From: an uncultured Chloroflexales bacterium
Lineage (GTDB): Bacteria > Chloroflexota > Chloroflexia > Chloroflexales > Chloroflexaceae
Length of the DNA: 64,000 bases
NCBI GenBank assembly: GCA_937918935.1
Contig: CAKZSI010000028.1
Coordinates: 62,001-126,000, forward strand
Reading direction: 5' to 3'
The position numbers were made by a program, and so were the translations under genes. Below the pieces are notes generated by a model. It did no database searches, was not told the origin of the DNA, and was given only the letters and a program-made list of their open reading frames with translations. Shown in pieces: positions 50,051 through 59,690 of the stretch. The first letter of the stretch is position 1. The number at the start of each line of letters is the position of its first letter.

Positions 50051-50689
50051 CTACCGGGTTTCCCTCAAGAGGTGCGCGTAATCTTCGGGCGTGTCCACAT
50101 CTTCCAGAACTGCGGGGTCATCCACATCGATCCAGTGCATTGCATCGGCGTAGCGGGCCAGCACCGGACGCGCTCCCAGGTCTCCCTCCAGGGAGCGCAC
50201 CTCGGCGAACAGACGCTGCGCCAGCAACACCGGTGTGCCCCGCTGCCCCCGGTAGCGTGGCGCTACCGTCACGGCCTCCGGCGCGGCCTCGAACGCGGCA
50301 ATGAGGCGGTTAATCAACTCTGCGGTGACACGAGGCTGATCAACCAGCAGCACCACCGCGGCGCCAGCGCTGGCGGGCAGAGCTTCAAGGCCGCAACGCA
50401 GCGAAGCCGCCTGCCCGTGGGCGTACTCCGCACATACCACCTGCCGTAGTGCGCCATTCAGATCTTCTAGCGTCCTGGCCACCTCCTCAGCATAGGCCCC
50501 CAGCACCACGACCAGTCCCGCCAGGCGGCTCGCCAGCGCGACTTCGGCGACGTGGCGCGCCAGCGGACGCCCGTGCCAGGGCAGCAATTGCTTGGGGCGG
50601 CCCATGCGCGTCGAGCGCCCCGCGGCCAGGAGGAGGCCATAAATGGCGTTGCTTCGCTCCTTCGTCCATCGGGGTGAAGGTTGCGCCAT
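50051..50689 (-). CDS. MocA-like nucleotidyltransferase (molybdenum cofactor cytidylyl/guanylyltransferase type)
   Basis: A 212-residue NTP_transf_3 enzyme. GLLLAAGRSTRMGRPKQLLPW is the nucleotide-binding signature. VVVLGAYAEEVARTL, GQAASLRCGLEAL, VVLLVDQPRVTAELI (metal-binding Asp in DQP), GQRGTPVLLAQRLF, and the tail WIDVDDPAVLEDVDTPEDY follow. The group attaches CMP (or GMP) to molybdopterin. A molybdoenzyme or other mob/moa genes are not in the window. ATG 50689 is preferred (GAGGG upstream); the frame to 50842 runs through repeat sequence. Confidence 0.9.
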   Translation of the reverse strand: MAQPSPRWTKERSNAIYGLLLAAGRSTRMGRPKQLLPWHGRPLARHVAEVALASRLAGLVVVLGAYAEEVARTLEDLNGALRQVVCAEYAHGQAASLRCGLEALPASAGAAVVLLVDQPRVTAELINRLIAAFEAAPEAVTVAPRYRGQRGTPVLLAQRLFAEVRSLEGDLGARPVLARYADAMHWIDVDDPAVLEDVDTPEDYAHLLRETR

Positions 50690-50866
50690 CTCAAACCCTC
50701 CTGTCGGGCAGGGGCATAGGGCAACATGGTTGACCGTATGTTGAGGCGAAACAGCTTTCGCTTCAACACCACCGGTGACAAAAAAAAGGTAGACTGGGAG
50801 GCGAAGCCCTCCCAGTCCCTTCCATGCGGGGCCTATGTTCACATCAGCGTCAGGGCCGGGCAGCAG

Positions 50867-52177
<1,311 letters not shown>

Positions 52178-52181
52178 GTAA

Positions 52182-52214
52182 GGCCGAAGGAGTGGCGCAG
52201 GCACTCCTTCGGCC
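52182..52214 (-). terminator. 13-bp perfect hairpin after the MBL hydrolase gene
   Basis: GGCCGAAGGAGTG (52182-52194) pairs with CACTCCTTCGGCC (52202-52214) around a 7-nt loop, directly abutting the stop codon of the hydrolase gene. On the minus strand only TTACTTG follows, so termination would be modest. Confidence 0.6.
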
Positions 52215-53135
52215 CTACGCAGACCCGCGCTTCTGCCAGTACCGCGCCAGGCCACGCCAACTCAACGCCAGGTCGCCCGTCTGTTGGGCCAGCACGGCCC
52301 GTTCGGGCGCGCTGAGGCTGGCAATCTCGGCGGCGCCGAGGGCTTCCAGCGCCGCGATCTGCTCGGCTTCGCTGCGCCCATGGCGCAGCCCGTCGCGCAC
52401 CAGTTCGGCCCATTGCAGTAGCCGTTCGCGAAAGTCGGCCAGGTGGAACCCCACGTCGTTGAAGGCGCCAAAATGGGTCAGGCAGAGCCACTGCGGCGTC
52501 AGGGCGGCGATCATATCGAGCGTTCGCAGCCAGGCCTCGACATCAACATCGGGGGGGGGCGTGGCCGGGCGGGTGAAGGACCTGCCTGGCAGGCGCACAC
52601 CGGTATTGTCGCCCACGAATGCCGCGCCACTCTGCTCATCGAACCAGACCAGATGGTGCTTGGCGTGCCCGGGGGCATCGTAGGCCCGCAGTGTCCGCCC
52701 GCCGAGACGCAGGCTCTCGCCACCTACCAGGGTAGAGATGACCCCTGCCGGCACGGGGATGGTACGGCCCCAGAGGGCCTCCAGACGATCGCCCCAGAGC
52801 ATCTCGGCGCTGCTGACCAGCCGGGAAGGGTCAATCAGGTGCGGCGCACCCTTCTGATGAACGTGGACCTGGACGTGGGGGTTACGGGCGAGGATCATGC
52901 CGGTGGCCCCGGCATGGTCGAGGTGGATGTGGGTCAGCACCACATGGCGAAAGTCTTCCAGGGTCAGGCCATGGGCCTGGACCCCGGCCTCAAGGCTGGG
53001 CAGGGTGCCCGCCGGACCCGGATCCACCAGGGCGGGCTCATCACCCAGAAGGACGAAACTCGCCACCACATGGGCGCGGCCCATGTGATGCGTGTCAATG
53101 ACGGCCACGCCGTCGGGGTGGTGTAAGGATTCCAT
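52215..53135 (-). CDS. MBL-fold metallo-hydrolase (glyoxalase II-like)
   Basis: A ~306-residue metallo-beta-lactamase-fold enzyme. The metal motif is VLTHIHLDHAGATG (HxHxDH), with downstream ligands in YDAPGHAKHHLVWFD, GAAFVGDNTGV (bridging Asp) and LCLTHFGAFND. The C-terminal helical extension (DFRERLLQWAELVRDG to the end) resembles that of glyoxalase II/MBL hydrolases acting on thioesters or lactones. The substrate is unknown. ATG 53135 is chosen because TATGAT lies 7 nt upstream on this strand, fitting a leaderless mRNA; ATGs at 53147 and 53144 overlap that box. Confidence 0.9.
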   Translation of the reverse strand: MESLHHPDGVAVIDTHHMGRAHVVASFVLLGDEPALVDPGPAGTLPSLEAGVQAHGLTLEDFRHVVLTHIHLDHAGATGMILARNPHVQVHVHQKGAPHLIDPSRLVSSAEMLWGDRLEALWGRTIPVPAGVISTLVGGESLRLGGRTLRAYDAPGHAKHHLVWFDEQSGAAFVGDNTGVRLPGRSFTRPATPPPDVDVEAWLRTLDMIAALTPQWLCLTHFGAFNDVGFHLADFRERLLQWAELVRDGLRHGRSEAEQIAALEALGAAEIASLSAPERAVLAQQTGDLALSWRGLARYWQKRGSA

Positions 53136-53142
53136 GGCCGCC

Positions 53143-53148
53143 ATCATA
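53143..53148 (-). promoter_or_regulatory. -10 box placed for a leaderless MBL hydrolase mRNA
   Basis: On the minus strand TATGAT (53148-53143) is followed by 7 nt and the ATG at 53135. No Shine-Dalgarno is present between them. Confidence 0.5.
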
Positions 53149-53284
53149 CCATGGTTCGACGGTGAAAATGGGCGGTTGGATGGGGGTAGGAAAACCCGCT
53201 TTCCCCACCTTTGAGCGCCCCCCGCCCCCCTTCGGCGCCGCTCAGGGCAAGCCGTTCCGCATGCGGGAGCGGGGGCATGCGCCA

Positions 53285-53992
53285 TCACTCCTCGCGCTGC
53301 TCATCGGGGGCCGGTTCGCGGCGGGGGCCAGCAACACGGGCAGGGCGGCTCTGCCACTCGCCGAGGAGCACCCGCGCCTGATCGGCGCTCAGGGCGCTGC
53401 TGTCAACCCCGAAACGGCGAACCAGTTCCTCTTCCAGGTCAAGGCCGCGCGAGTGGGCCAGTCGCGCCAGGGCCTGCAACTGCTTCTCGGTCGCCTGCGG
53501 GGCGCCGTTGGTGACGCTGCGCACCTCTTCGGGGCCGCGGGGCCGCGGTTCGACGGCGTAGCGGGCGCGCTCTTCGGCCAGTCGCTTCAGGCCGTCAATG
53601 AAGGTCGAAGCCTGGCCCTTGGTCATTGTCACCAGGTCCACGCCATGCTCGCCGGCAAAGGCGGCCAACTGATCGCTCGTCCAACTCAACTGGTCCTGGA
53701 GCGTTGCGATGTAGTTACGCTGCTTCTCGCTGGCGGGCGCGTCGGGATCGCGCACCATGATCGCCGGATGCGCCCCCTGGGCCTCGCGCACACTGGCAAC
53801 CTGCTGTTCGATCGCCTCGCGTTGCGCACGGTAGATGCGCCAGCCGAGGTCAACGGCCCGCTGAACCTCCTCATCGCTGGCGTCAATGGGCAGGGTAATC
53901 GTTTCTTCAAGCGTGATATAGTCTTCGCCCAGGCGTACAGCCGCGCGATAGGTACGCGTGACCGTACGCTCGTCGCCATGGGGGGTGGTCAT
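53285..53992 (-). CDS. Hypothetical protein with two tandem (S/T)EKQ modules
   Basis: A 235-residue soluble protein. Residues 10-70 form a conserved-looking alpha/beta region (TYRAAVRLGEDYITLEETIT, VDLGWRIYRAQREAI). Residues 87-138 and 167-213 are two copies of a module beginning (S/T)EKQ, with a helix, a central Gly/Asp-rich turn and a second helix starting LTxxQAS-like: ASEKQRNYIATLQDQLSW and ATEKQLQALARLAHSRGLD. Similar (S/T)EKQ modules occur in small uncharacterised actinobacterial and phage proteins that may bind DNA; I assign no function. AAGGAG 7 nt before ATG 53992 supports the start. The promoter is TTGTCG-17-TATACT at 54169-54141. Confidence 0.8.
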   Translation of the reverse strand: MTTPHGDERTVTRTYRAAVRLGEDYITLEETITLPIDASDEEVQRAVDLGWRIYRAQREAIEQQVASVREAQGAHPAIMVRDPDAPASEKQRNYIATLQDQLSWTSDQLAAFAGEHGVDLVTMTKGQASTFIDGLKRLAEERARYAVEPRPRGPEEVRSVTNGAPQATEKQLQALARLAHSRGLDLEEELVRRFGVDSSALSADQARVLLGEWQSRPARVAGPRREPAPDEQREE

Positions 53993-54140
53993 AGCTGCGC
54001 TCCTTGGAGGGGCGCCAGCAGGGGGGCGCCGCTGCCGGTATCTATTTCTCCGACGCTCCGTATCCGATCGCGTTTATCACCCGGGTTGGTGAGGAGGCGG
54101 CCTCCTCCCTGTCGTCCGGCCTGCGGGCAGGTGTGTAAGG

Positions 54141-54169
54141 AGTATAGCACATTTGTACGAACTCGACAA
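54141..54169 (-). promoter_or_regulatory. Promoter of the (S/T)EKQ protein gene, TTGTCG-17-TATACT
   Basis: On the minus strand TTGTCG (54169-54164) and TATACT (54146-54141) are 17 nt apart. Start near 54134 gives a ~140-nt leader. It stands back-to-back with the livK promoter, the two -35 boxes being 12 nt apart. Confidence 0.7.
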
Positions 54170-54181
54170 GAGGCCCGCAAC

Positions 54182-54253
54182 TTGACAATCTCCCGCCGAT
54201 CCGCTAGACTGCGCAACTGTTACCATCCAAAAATGTATATAATATTTGGTAAC
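54182..54253 (+). promoter_or_regulatory. livK promoter with AT-rich palindrome at the start site
   Basis: TTGACA (54182-54187), 17-nt spacer, TAGACT (54205-54210), start near 54217. From 54219 to 54253 an AT-rich segment is bounded by GTTACCA and TGGTAAC (perfect 7-bp inverted repeat), with an overlapping CCAAAAAT/ATATTTGG pair. Its position over the first transcribed bases suits a repressor operator. A TATAAT at 54238-54243 inside it has no matching -35. Confidence 0.7.
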
Positions 54254-54529
54254 GTGTGATGCCGTGACGCATTCCACGGACAGCTCTCACGCTCAGAGTT
54301 GAGGCCTGCCCACCGGTAGGGAACAAAGCTCCGAAAGGGGGTGGGATGCGCTATTGTTGCGATGGCGCGCATAGGGCATGGGGTGGCGCCCCACAAACAC
54401 TGGCCGACGCGCCTGCCTTCGGGCAAGGCATGAACCCGCGGTGCTACGGTTCGTGCCGGTAAGGATTAAAGGTTCGGGCCGGTTGCGCCCGACACAGATG
54501 CTCTGCAAGTCGTAAGGAGTGATCACGCC
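54254..54529 (+). ncRNA. Long structured leader upstream of livK, unassigned
   Basis: About 275 nt lie between the operator region and livK. Several helices can be drawn: CCGTG/CACGG (near 54264-54281), CCCACC/GGTGGG (near 54310-54344), TGGGG/CCCCA, and TGCC-TTCG-GGCA flanked by GCC/GGC (near 54413-54431, a UUCG tetraloop). I compared it with FMN, TPP, cobalamin, glycine, SAM, c-di-GMP and T-box consensus by eye and found no match. It could be a riboswitch, a leader with an embedded small RNA, or merely GC-rich sequence. Confidence 0.4.
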
Positions 54530-55888
54530 ATGATGCGACGATTGAGTTTGCTGATGCTGGTTGCGCTGCTGGGCGCGCTGCTTGCCGCCTGCGGCGGCGC
54601 CCCTGTCGCACAGCCGACTGCCGCGCCCACCGAGCCGCCTACGGCGGCGCCTACGGAAGCTCCAACTCAGGCTCCTACAGAAGCTCCTACTGCGGCGCCG
54701 ACCGCCGCTCCTGCTCCGACGAAGGCCCCTGAGGCGGCCTCGGGTACGATAGTTGACTACGTCGGCGAGTGGGCCGCCAGGTTGAGCGGCGAAATCGGCA
54801 CGATCAAGATCGCCTCGCAAAGCCCCTTGAGCGGCGGGCAGGCTGCCCTGGGCACCGGCATCCGCAACGGCGCCGAGCTGGGTATTACCCAGGCCAATGC
54901 ACTGCTCAAGGACGCCGGCATCCAGTTTGAACTGGCGCCCTTCGATGACCAGGCCAAGCCCGAGGTTGGCACGGCCAACGCCAAGAACATCGTCTCCGAC
55001 GCCGATATCCTCTGCGTGGTGGGGCACCTCAACTCGGGCGTGGCCCTGGCTTCGCTGCCTGACTACAAGAGCGCCTCGCTGCCGATGGTCTCGCCGGCGA
55101 ACACCAATCCGAACATCACCGAGGGCGGCTATGAAGTGGCCTTCCGCATCGTGGGTCGCGACGATGTGCAGGGAACGGTGGGCGAGCAGTTCGCGCGCGA
55201 AGAGCTTAAGGTGAAGTCGGTGTATATCATCCACGACACTACGGCCTACGGCCAGGGCGTGGCCGAGTTCTTCCGCCAGGCGGCCGAGGCGAATGGTCTG
55301 GAGGTGCTGGGCTTCGAGGGCACTGAGGAGAAGAGCGACTTCTCGGCCATCCTCACGCCCATCCTGGCCGCTAACCCCGACCTGATCTACTTCGGCGGGA
55401 TCTACGACCAGGCCGGCCCGCTCTTCCGCCAGGCCCGCGACCGTGGCATCACTGCGCAGTTCCTCGGGCCAGACGGGCTGGATGCCGCGGATCTGGGCAA
55501 ACTGGCGGGCGACGCGGTGAAGGATATGCACTACACCTCGGTAGCCGCACCGGTGAGCCAGTTCCCCAACGCGGCCAGGTTCGCCGAGGACTACAAAGCG
55601 GCTTATAACGCCGACGCGCCGCCCTTCTCGGCCCAGGCCTACGATGCGTCGCACTTCTGTGTGGCCGCCATCGTCAAGGCCGCCGCTGATGCCGGCGGTA
55701 AGCCGACCCGCGCTCAGGTGCTGGCGGCGCTCAAGAGCCTGCCGGAACTGCTGGGTATCACCGGCGCCTACAAGTTCAATGGAAAAGGCGACCCGGAAGT
55801 GGCCACCTACTTCGTCCTCAAAGTAGTGGACATTAACGACTGGAACAAGAACGAACTGGTGGCGCGTCTGGACATCCCTGCCCCGTAG
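54530..55888 (+). CDS. livK: Branched-chain amino-acid-type substrate-binding lipoprotein
   Basis: A 452-residue lipoprotein with signal LSLLMLVALLGALLAACGG (lipobox LAAC) and a long linker (about 22-70) of repeated APTEAPT/PTAAP units. The periplasmic-binding-protein type I domain (Leu/Ile/Val, ANF-receptor-like) follows: GTIKIASQSPLSGGQAALGTG, VVGHLNSGVALASLPDYKSA, MVSPANTNPNITEGG, VYIIHDTTAYGQGVAEFF, LIYFGGIYDQAGPLFRQARDRG, QAYDASHFCVAAIVKAA. It binds amino acids, or possibly urea or amides, for the LivHMGF transporter encoded next. It is preceded by a strong promoter and a long leader. Confidence 0.95.
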   Translation: MMRRLSLLMLVALLGALLAACGGAPVAQPTAAPTEPPTAAPTEAPTQAPTEAPTAAPTAAPAPTKAPEAASGTIVDYVGEWAARLSGEIGTIKIASQSPLSGGQAALGTGIRNGAELGITQANALLKDAGIQFELAPFDDQAKPEVGTANAKNIVSDADILCVVGHLNSGVALASLPDYKSASLPMVSPANTNPNITEGGYEVAFRIVGRDDVQGTVGEQFAREELKVKSVYIIHDTTAYGQGVAEFFRQAAEANGLEVLGFEGTEEKSDFSAILTPILAANPDLIYFGGIYDQAGPLFRQARDRGITAQFLGPDGLDAADLGKLAGDAVKDMHYTSVAAPVSQFPNAARFAEDYKAAYNADAPPFSAQAYDASHFCVAAIVKAAADAGGKPTRAQVLAALKSLPELLGITGAYKFNGKGDPEVATYFVLKVVDINDWNKNELVARLDIPAP

Positions 55889-55899
55889 TGACTGAGGTT

Positions 55900-55930
55900 G
55901 GTCTGGGAGGGGTGTGGCCCCTCCCAGACC
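55900..55930 (+). terminator. Type-A hairpin after livK
   Basis: A 13-bp perfect stem (55900-55912 with 55918-55930, arm GGTCTGGGAGGGG), loop TGTGG, followed by CTTTCCC. A type-B copy (GGGAAACCGGCTTTTCCCC, about 55951-55969) comes next. Partial termination or 3'-end protection here would make livK mRNA more abundant than that of the permease genes, as is usual for binding proteins. Confidence 0.7.
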
Positions 55931-56077
55931 CTTTCCCGAAGATTTTCCTGGGAAACCGGCTTTTCCCCAACCTGCATTATGCCGTAATAAAGGCAGCTTT
56001 TCTTAATTCTTGATAGTTTGTGGCGAAGCGGCGCAGCATGAGGCTTGCGCCACGCGATTGACGCCCCGGTGAGGGTT

Positions 56078-57250
56078 ATGGCTGCGGAAGCAAAGGCAAC
56101 CACATCTCCACAGGCCGGTCAGCGCTCCCTTGCCGAGGTGCTGCGAACGGTGCTCGGTCCGGTAGGGCAGATGCTCCTGTTCGTCATCGGGAGCGCCGTT
56201 GCCCTGAGTCTGCTGGTTACGCTGCTGGCGCTGCTACAGATCGGCGCGCGCCCTGATGTGCTGGTGCGCACGTGGACGATTCTGCCCCAGGTGCTTATTG
56301 ACGGGTTGGTGCGCGGGTTCCTCTTCGCCTCTATCGCTCTGGGCTACACCATGGTCTATGGTGTGCTCGAATTCATCAACTTCGCTCACGGCGAGATCTT
56401 CATGGTTGGCGGCGTCGTCGGTGCGGGCGTGGCACTGGCGCTCGCCGCGTCGGGTCTCCTCGGGGCCATGCCCGGTTTGCTGTTTGTGTTACTGATCATC
56501 GCCACAGGCATGCTGGTCAGCGGCACGCTGGCGGTCACCGTCGAGCGGGTGGCCTACCGGCCGCTGCGCGGCGCGCCGCGCCTGGTGCCGCTGATATCGG
56601 CCATCGGCGTGTCGCTGGTGCTGCAGGATGTTGCCCGCCTGATCATGACCAGCACCCCGCTGGGCTTCAACGCGCGCTTCAATACGCCCGATTTTGGTCC
56701 CCCCATCCGCCTCTTCGAGATGAACCTCGGCGAGCGCCCGGTGCCGGTGATTATCAGCCCCAAGGCGTTGATCTTCGTGAGCGCCGCGGTGGTTATGCTG
56801 GTCGTGCTCAACTATCTGGTCAACGCCACGCGACTCGGCAAGGCCATCCGCGCCACGGCCCAGGATCGCTCCACCGCCAGCCTGATGGGCATCAATGTCA
56901 ACCAGATCATCTCGCTCACCTTTCTCATCGGCGGGGCGCTGGGCGGCGCGGCCGGGGCGCTGTTCGGGATGTACGTGGGCACGGTTAACCCCTACATGGG
57001 CTTTATCCCCGGGCTGAAGGCCTTCACGGCCGCGGTGCTCGGCGGCATCGGCAACATCACCGGGGCTCTGGTCGGCGGAATCGTGCTGGGCTTCCTGGAG
57101 GCCTTCGTGGCCTCCTACCTGTCGCTCTTCACCGGGGGCGCCTTCTCCGGCGCGGCCTATGCCGACATCGCCGCCTTCAGCATTCTGATCCTGATCCTGA
57201 TCTTCCGGCCCTCCGGCCTGCTGGGCGAGGCGACAACCCAGAAGGTGTAA
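56078..57250 (+). CDS. livH: Branched-chain amino acid ABC permease LivH
   Basis: A 390-residue permease with ~8-9 TM segments, starting with an extra N-terminal TM (MLLFVIGSAVALSLLVTLLALL) compared with the usual ~300-residue LivH. Core signatures: VRGFLFASIALGYTMVYGVLEFINFAHGEIFMVGG, TVERVAYRPLRGAPRLVPLISAIGVSLVLQD, GKAIRATAQDRSTASLMGINVNQIISLTFLIGGALGGAAG, FTAAVLGGIGNITGALVGGIVLG. ATG 56078 is preferred over TTG 56045 (GAGG upstream). It forms the membrane pore with LivM. Confidence 0.95.
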   Translation: MAAEAKATTSPQAGQRSLAEVLRTVLGPVGQMLLFVIGSAVALSLLVTLLALLQIGARPDVLVRTWTILPQVLIDGLVRGFLFASIALGYTMVYGVLEFINFAHGEIFMVGGVVGAGVALALAASGLLGAMPGLLFVLLIIATGMLVSGTLAVTVERVAYRPLRGAPRLVPLISAIGVSLVLQDVARLIMTSTPLGFNARFNTPDFGPPIRLFEMNLGERPVPVIISPKALIFVSAAVVMLVVLNYLVNATRLGKAIRATAQDRSTASLMGINVNQIISLTFLIGGALGGAAGALFGMYVGTVNPYMGFIPGLKAFTAAVLGGIGNITGALVGGIVLGFLEAFVASYLSLFTGGAFSGAAYADIAAFSILILILIFRPSGLLGEATTQKV

Positions 57251-57349
57251 TCCTATTTTCGATTGCTGCATCCCGTGTGTCGTTTTCAACAGGAATTGGT
57301 GTAAATCCACGCAGGCACGGGAGGGCGAAGCTCTCCCAGCAACATTCTT

Positions 57350-58696
57350 ATGACGCCTACGACGCAAACCGAAAGTTTCTGGGAGCGGATCAAGGCGACC
57401 CTGGCAAGCGGCCCGGGCGCGTATGCCTTCTTTGGTCTCTACGCGGCGATCTGCACCTGGCAACTCTTTACCAACCCCCGCACCAGCCTGCGAACTGACA
57501 TTGTCTTCGTGCTGTTCCTGCTGCTGGTGTTCCTGGTCTTCCGGTCGGCCACGCCGCTCTGGTTCCGAGGCGGGCTCGCGGCGGCGCTGTTGCTGGTGGT
57601 GATGCCGATCTTCGGTACGCTTAACCCGTTCTACATTGACGTGGCCACCCAGGCGGGCATCTTCGTGGCCCTGGCTCTGGGGCTGAACGTGGTGGTGGGT
57701 TTCGCCGGTCTGCTCGACCTGGGCTACGTGGCCTTCTTTGCGGTGGGGGCCTACCTCTGGGGTATTCTCAGCACGCCCCAGATCTCCCAGATCAACCCGG
57801 CCTGGAGTCCGGTGCCGCCGATCATGTTTTACCCCTTCGTGGCGCTCGGGCTGGCGCTCGGCGCGGTCTTCGGCATTCTGCTCGGCCTGCCGGTGCTGCG
57901 GCTGCGGGGCGACTATCTGGCGATTGTGACGCTGGGGTTCGGCGAGGTGATCCGTGTGCTCGCCAATAACCTCGATCGCCCGATCAACATTACCAATGGC
58001 TCGCAGGGCATCCGCGAGATCGAACGTCCACCGTTGATCATGGCCAGCTTCGTCCGCGATACCCTGGGCTGGAATCTGAGCGATAGCCAGCTCTACCAGC
58101 AGTTTTTCTACTTCGTGGTGCTGCTGATCGTGCTCTTCACCGTAGTGGTGGTGAGCCGTCTGAAGAACTCGCGGATCGGACGGGCCTGGGAGGCCATTCG
58201 TGAGGACGAGACCGCCGCGGTGGCCCAGGGCATTCCGCGAGTGCGCATGAAGCTTATGGCCTTCGCCGTCGGCGCGTCCTTTGCCGGGGCGATGGGGGTG
58301 GTGTTCGCCTCCAAGCAGTTGTTCATCAATCCGCCGACCTTCGACCTGCTGCGCTCGATCAACATTCTGGCAATGGTGATCCTGGGGGGAATGGGTTCCA
58401 TTCCCGGCGTGATCCTCGGGGCAGTCATTGTGACGCTGCTTGACCTGCAGATCCTCCCGCGCATGGCCACGGTGTTGCGCGATGCCCAGCGGGCAGGCGT
58501 GCCCATCCCCGCGGCCTTCGACCCGACCCAGTACCAGCGTCTGCTCTTCGGGATTCTGCTGGTGCTGATGATGATCTTCCGGCCTCAGGGCATTTTGCCC
58601 GACGAGCGGCGGAGCGAGGAGTTGCACGTCGGCGACGAGCCGCCGTCGAAAGAAGAGACGCCGCCCGCGGCGCGTCCAGCCGCCGAGTCAGCATAA
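57350..58696 (+). CDS. livM: Branched-chain amino acid ABC permease LivM
   Basis: A 448-residue permease with ~10 TMs. Signatures: IFVALALGLNVVVGFAGLLDLGYVAFFAVGAYLWGIL, GLPVLRLRGDYLAIVTLGFGEVIRVLANN, RLKNSRIGRAWEAIREDETAAVAQGIPRVRMKLMAFAVGASFAGAMGVVFA, ILAMVILGGMGSIPGVILGAV. An acidic cytoplasmic tail (ERRSEELHVGDEPPSKEE) ends the protein. It lies 99 nt after livH; the gap has a type-A palindrome (GGGAGGGC-gaa-GCTCTCCC, near 57319-57337). Confidence 0.96.
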   Translation: MTPTTQTESFWERIKATLASGPGAYAFFGLYAAICTWQLFTNPRTSLRTDIVFVLFLLLVFLVFRSATPLWFRGGLAAALLLVVMPIFGTLNPFYIDVATQAGIFVALALGLNVVVGFAGLLDLGYVAFFAVGAYLWGILSTPQISQINPAWSPVPPIMFYPFVALGLALGAVFGILLGLPVLRLRGDYLAIVTLGFGEVIRVLANNLDRPINITNGSQGIREIERPPLIMASFVRDTLGWNLSDSQLYQQFFYFVVLLIVLFTVVVVSRLKNSRIGRAWEAIREDETAAVAQGIPRVRMKLMAFAVGASFAGAMGVVFASKQLFINPPTFDLLRSINILAMVILGGMGSIPGVILGAVIVTLLDLQILPRMATVLRDAQRAGVPIPAAFDPTQYQRLLFGILLVLMMIFRPQGILPDERRSEELHVGDEPPSKEETPPAARPAAESA

Positions 58697-58837
58697 GGGT
58701 GTTTCTGGAAGGGCTTTGCCCTCCCGGACCCGGGCGGCAGGCAGGGGTCCGGGGCAATCTGGTTGCCCCTATGGGTACGCTGGTTCCTGGGACGGCGCAG
58801 CCCTCCCGGACCGTTCCATTTGCAGCATAACGAACGT
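58697..58837. repeat. Two type-A and one type-B palindromes between livM and livG
   Basis: GGAAGGGC-ttt-GCCCTCCC (about 58708-58726), GGGGCAATCTGGTTGCCCC (about 58751-58769) and GGGACGGC-GCAGCCCTCCC (about 58789-58807) fill the 141-nt gap inside the operon. Confidence 0.6.
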
Positions 58838-59623
58838 ATGGCGGCACATATCCTCGAAGCGCGCAATGTGACCAAAACCTTTGGCGGCCTGGTCGCGGTC
58901 AACGATGTCACCCTGACTGTGGAAAAGGGCCGCATCGTCAGTGTGATCGGCCCCAATGGCGCCGGAAAGACCACCTTCTTCAATATCCTTACCGGGATCT
59001 ACAAGCCCGATAAGGGCACGGTGGTCTTCGATGGCACCTCCATCGCCGGGGCCCGTCCCGACATCATCGCCGGTCTGGGTATGCGCCGCACCTTCCAGAA
59101 CATTCGACTGTTCGACAACATGACTGTGCTGGAGAACGTGCTGGTGGGGATGCACACCCATTTGCACGCGCCCTTCTGGGGGATCATCGCCAGGGCCGCG
59201 GGGGTGCGCCGCGAGGAGGCCCGGGCGCGCCAGAAGGCCCGGGAACTGCTGGCATACGTGGGGCTGGAAGACAAGCGCGACGAACTGGCCAAGAACCTGC
59301 CCTACGGCGATCAGCGGCGCCTGGAGATCGCCCGCGCCCTGGCCGGCGAGCCAAAGCTCATCCTGCTGGATGAGCCGACCGCGGGAATGAACCCCCAGGA
59401 GACCGATGCGGCCACGGGCCTGATCCGCCGCCTGCGGGATGATCTTGGCCTCACCGTGGTGCTGATCGAGCACGATATGCGCCTGGTGATGGCTATCTCC
59501 GAGCACATTACGGTGCTTGACTACGGCACCAAAATCGCCGAAGGCGACGCCGCGGCCATCCGCAGTAATCCCCGGGTCATCGAGGCCTATCTGGGCAAGG
59601 GCGCCGCCGGCGCCGCGGCGTAG
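58838..59623 (+). CDS. livG: Branched-chain amino acid ABC ATPase LivG
   Basis: A 261-residue ATPase. Walker A is VIGPNGAGKTTFFNILTG, Q-loop MRRTFQNIRLFDNMTVLENV, signature LPYGDQRRLEIARALAGEP (LivG-type YGDQRR variant), Walker B LILLDEPTAGMNPQE, H-loop VLIEHDMRLVM. The LivG-specific insert GMHTHLHAPFWGIIARAAGVRREE is present. ATG 58838 gives the standard N-terminus; the frame to 58763 reads through palindromes. It powers LivHM import with LivF. Confidence 0.97.
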   Translation: MAAHILEARNVTKTFGGLVAVNDVTLTVEKGRIVSVIGPNGAGKTTFFNILTGIYKPDKGTVVFDGTSIAGARPDIIAGLGMRRTFQNIRLFDNMTVLENVLVGMHTHLHAPFWGIIARAAGVRREEARARQKARELLAYVGLEDKRDELAKNLPYGDQRRLEIARALAGEPKLILLDEPTAGMNPQETDAATGLIRRLRDDLGLTVVLIEHDMRLVMAISEHITVLDYGTKIAEGDAAAIRSNPRVIEAYLGKGAAGAAA

Positions 59624-59643
59624 ATGTGTCCCCCGTTCGGTAG

Positions 59644-59672
59644 CCGAATCCCTGGCGAAGCCAGGGATTCGG
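59644..59672 (+). other. 13-bp perfect hairpin between livG and livF
   Basis: CCGAATCCCTGGC (59644-59656), GAA, GCCAGGGATTCGG (59660-59672). The GAA loop is the same as in many type-A palindromes but the arms differ. With no T-tract and livF following at 59691, an mRNA-stability or processing role is more likely than termination. Confidence 0.7.
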
Positions 59673-59690
59673 CCCTGACATAAAGAAATT

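Noticed and set aside
54254-54529. c-di-GMP-I, cobalamin or other known riboswitch upstream of livK
   Set aside because: Individual blocks look similar (e.g. GGTGGG and GCGGTGC segments) but the conserved order and core bases of these classes are not met.
56489-58627. A 712-codon minus-strand frame opposite livH-livM
   Set aside because: His/Gln/Asp-rich antisense artefact spanning two real genes and their gap.
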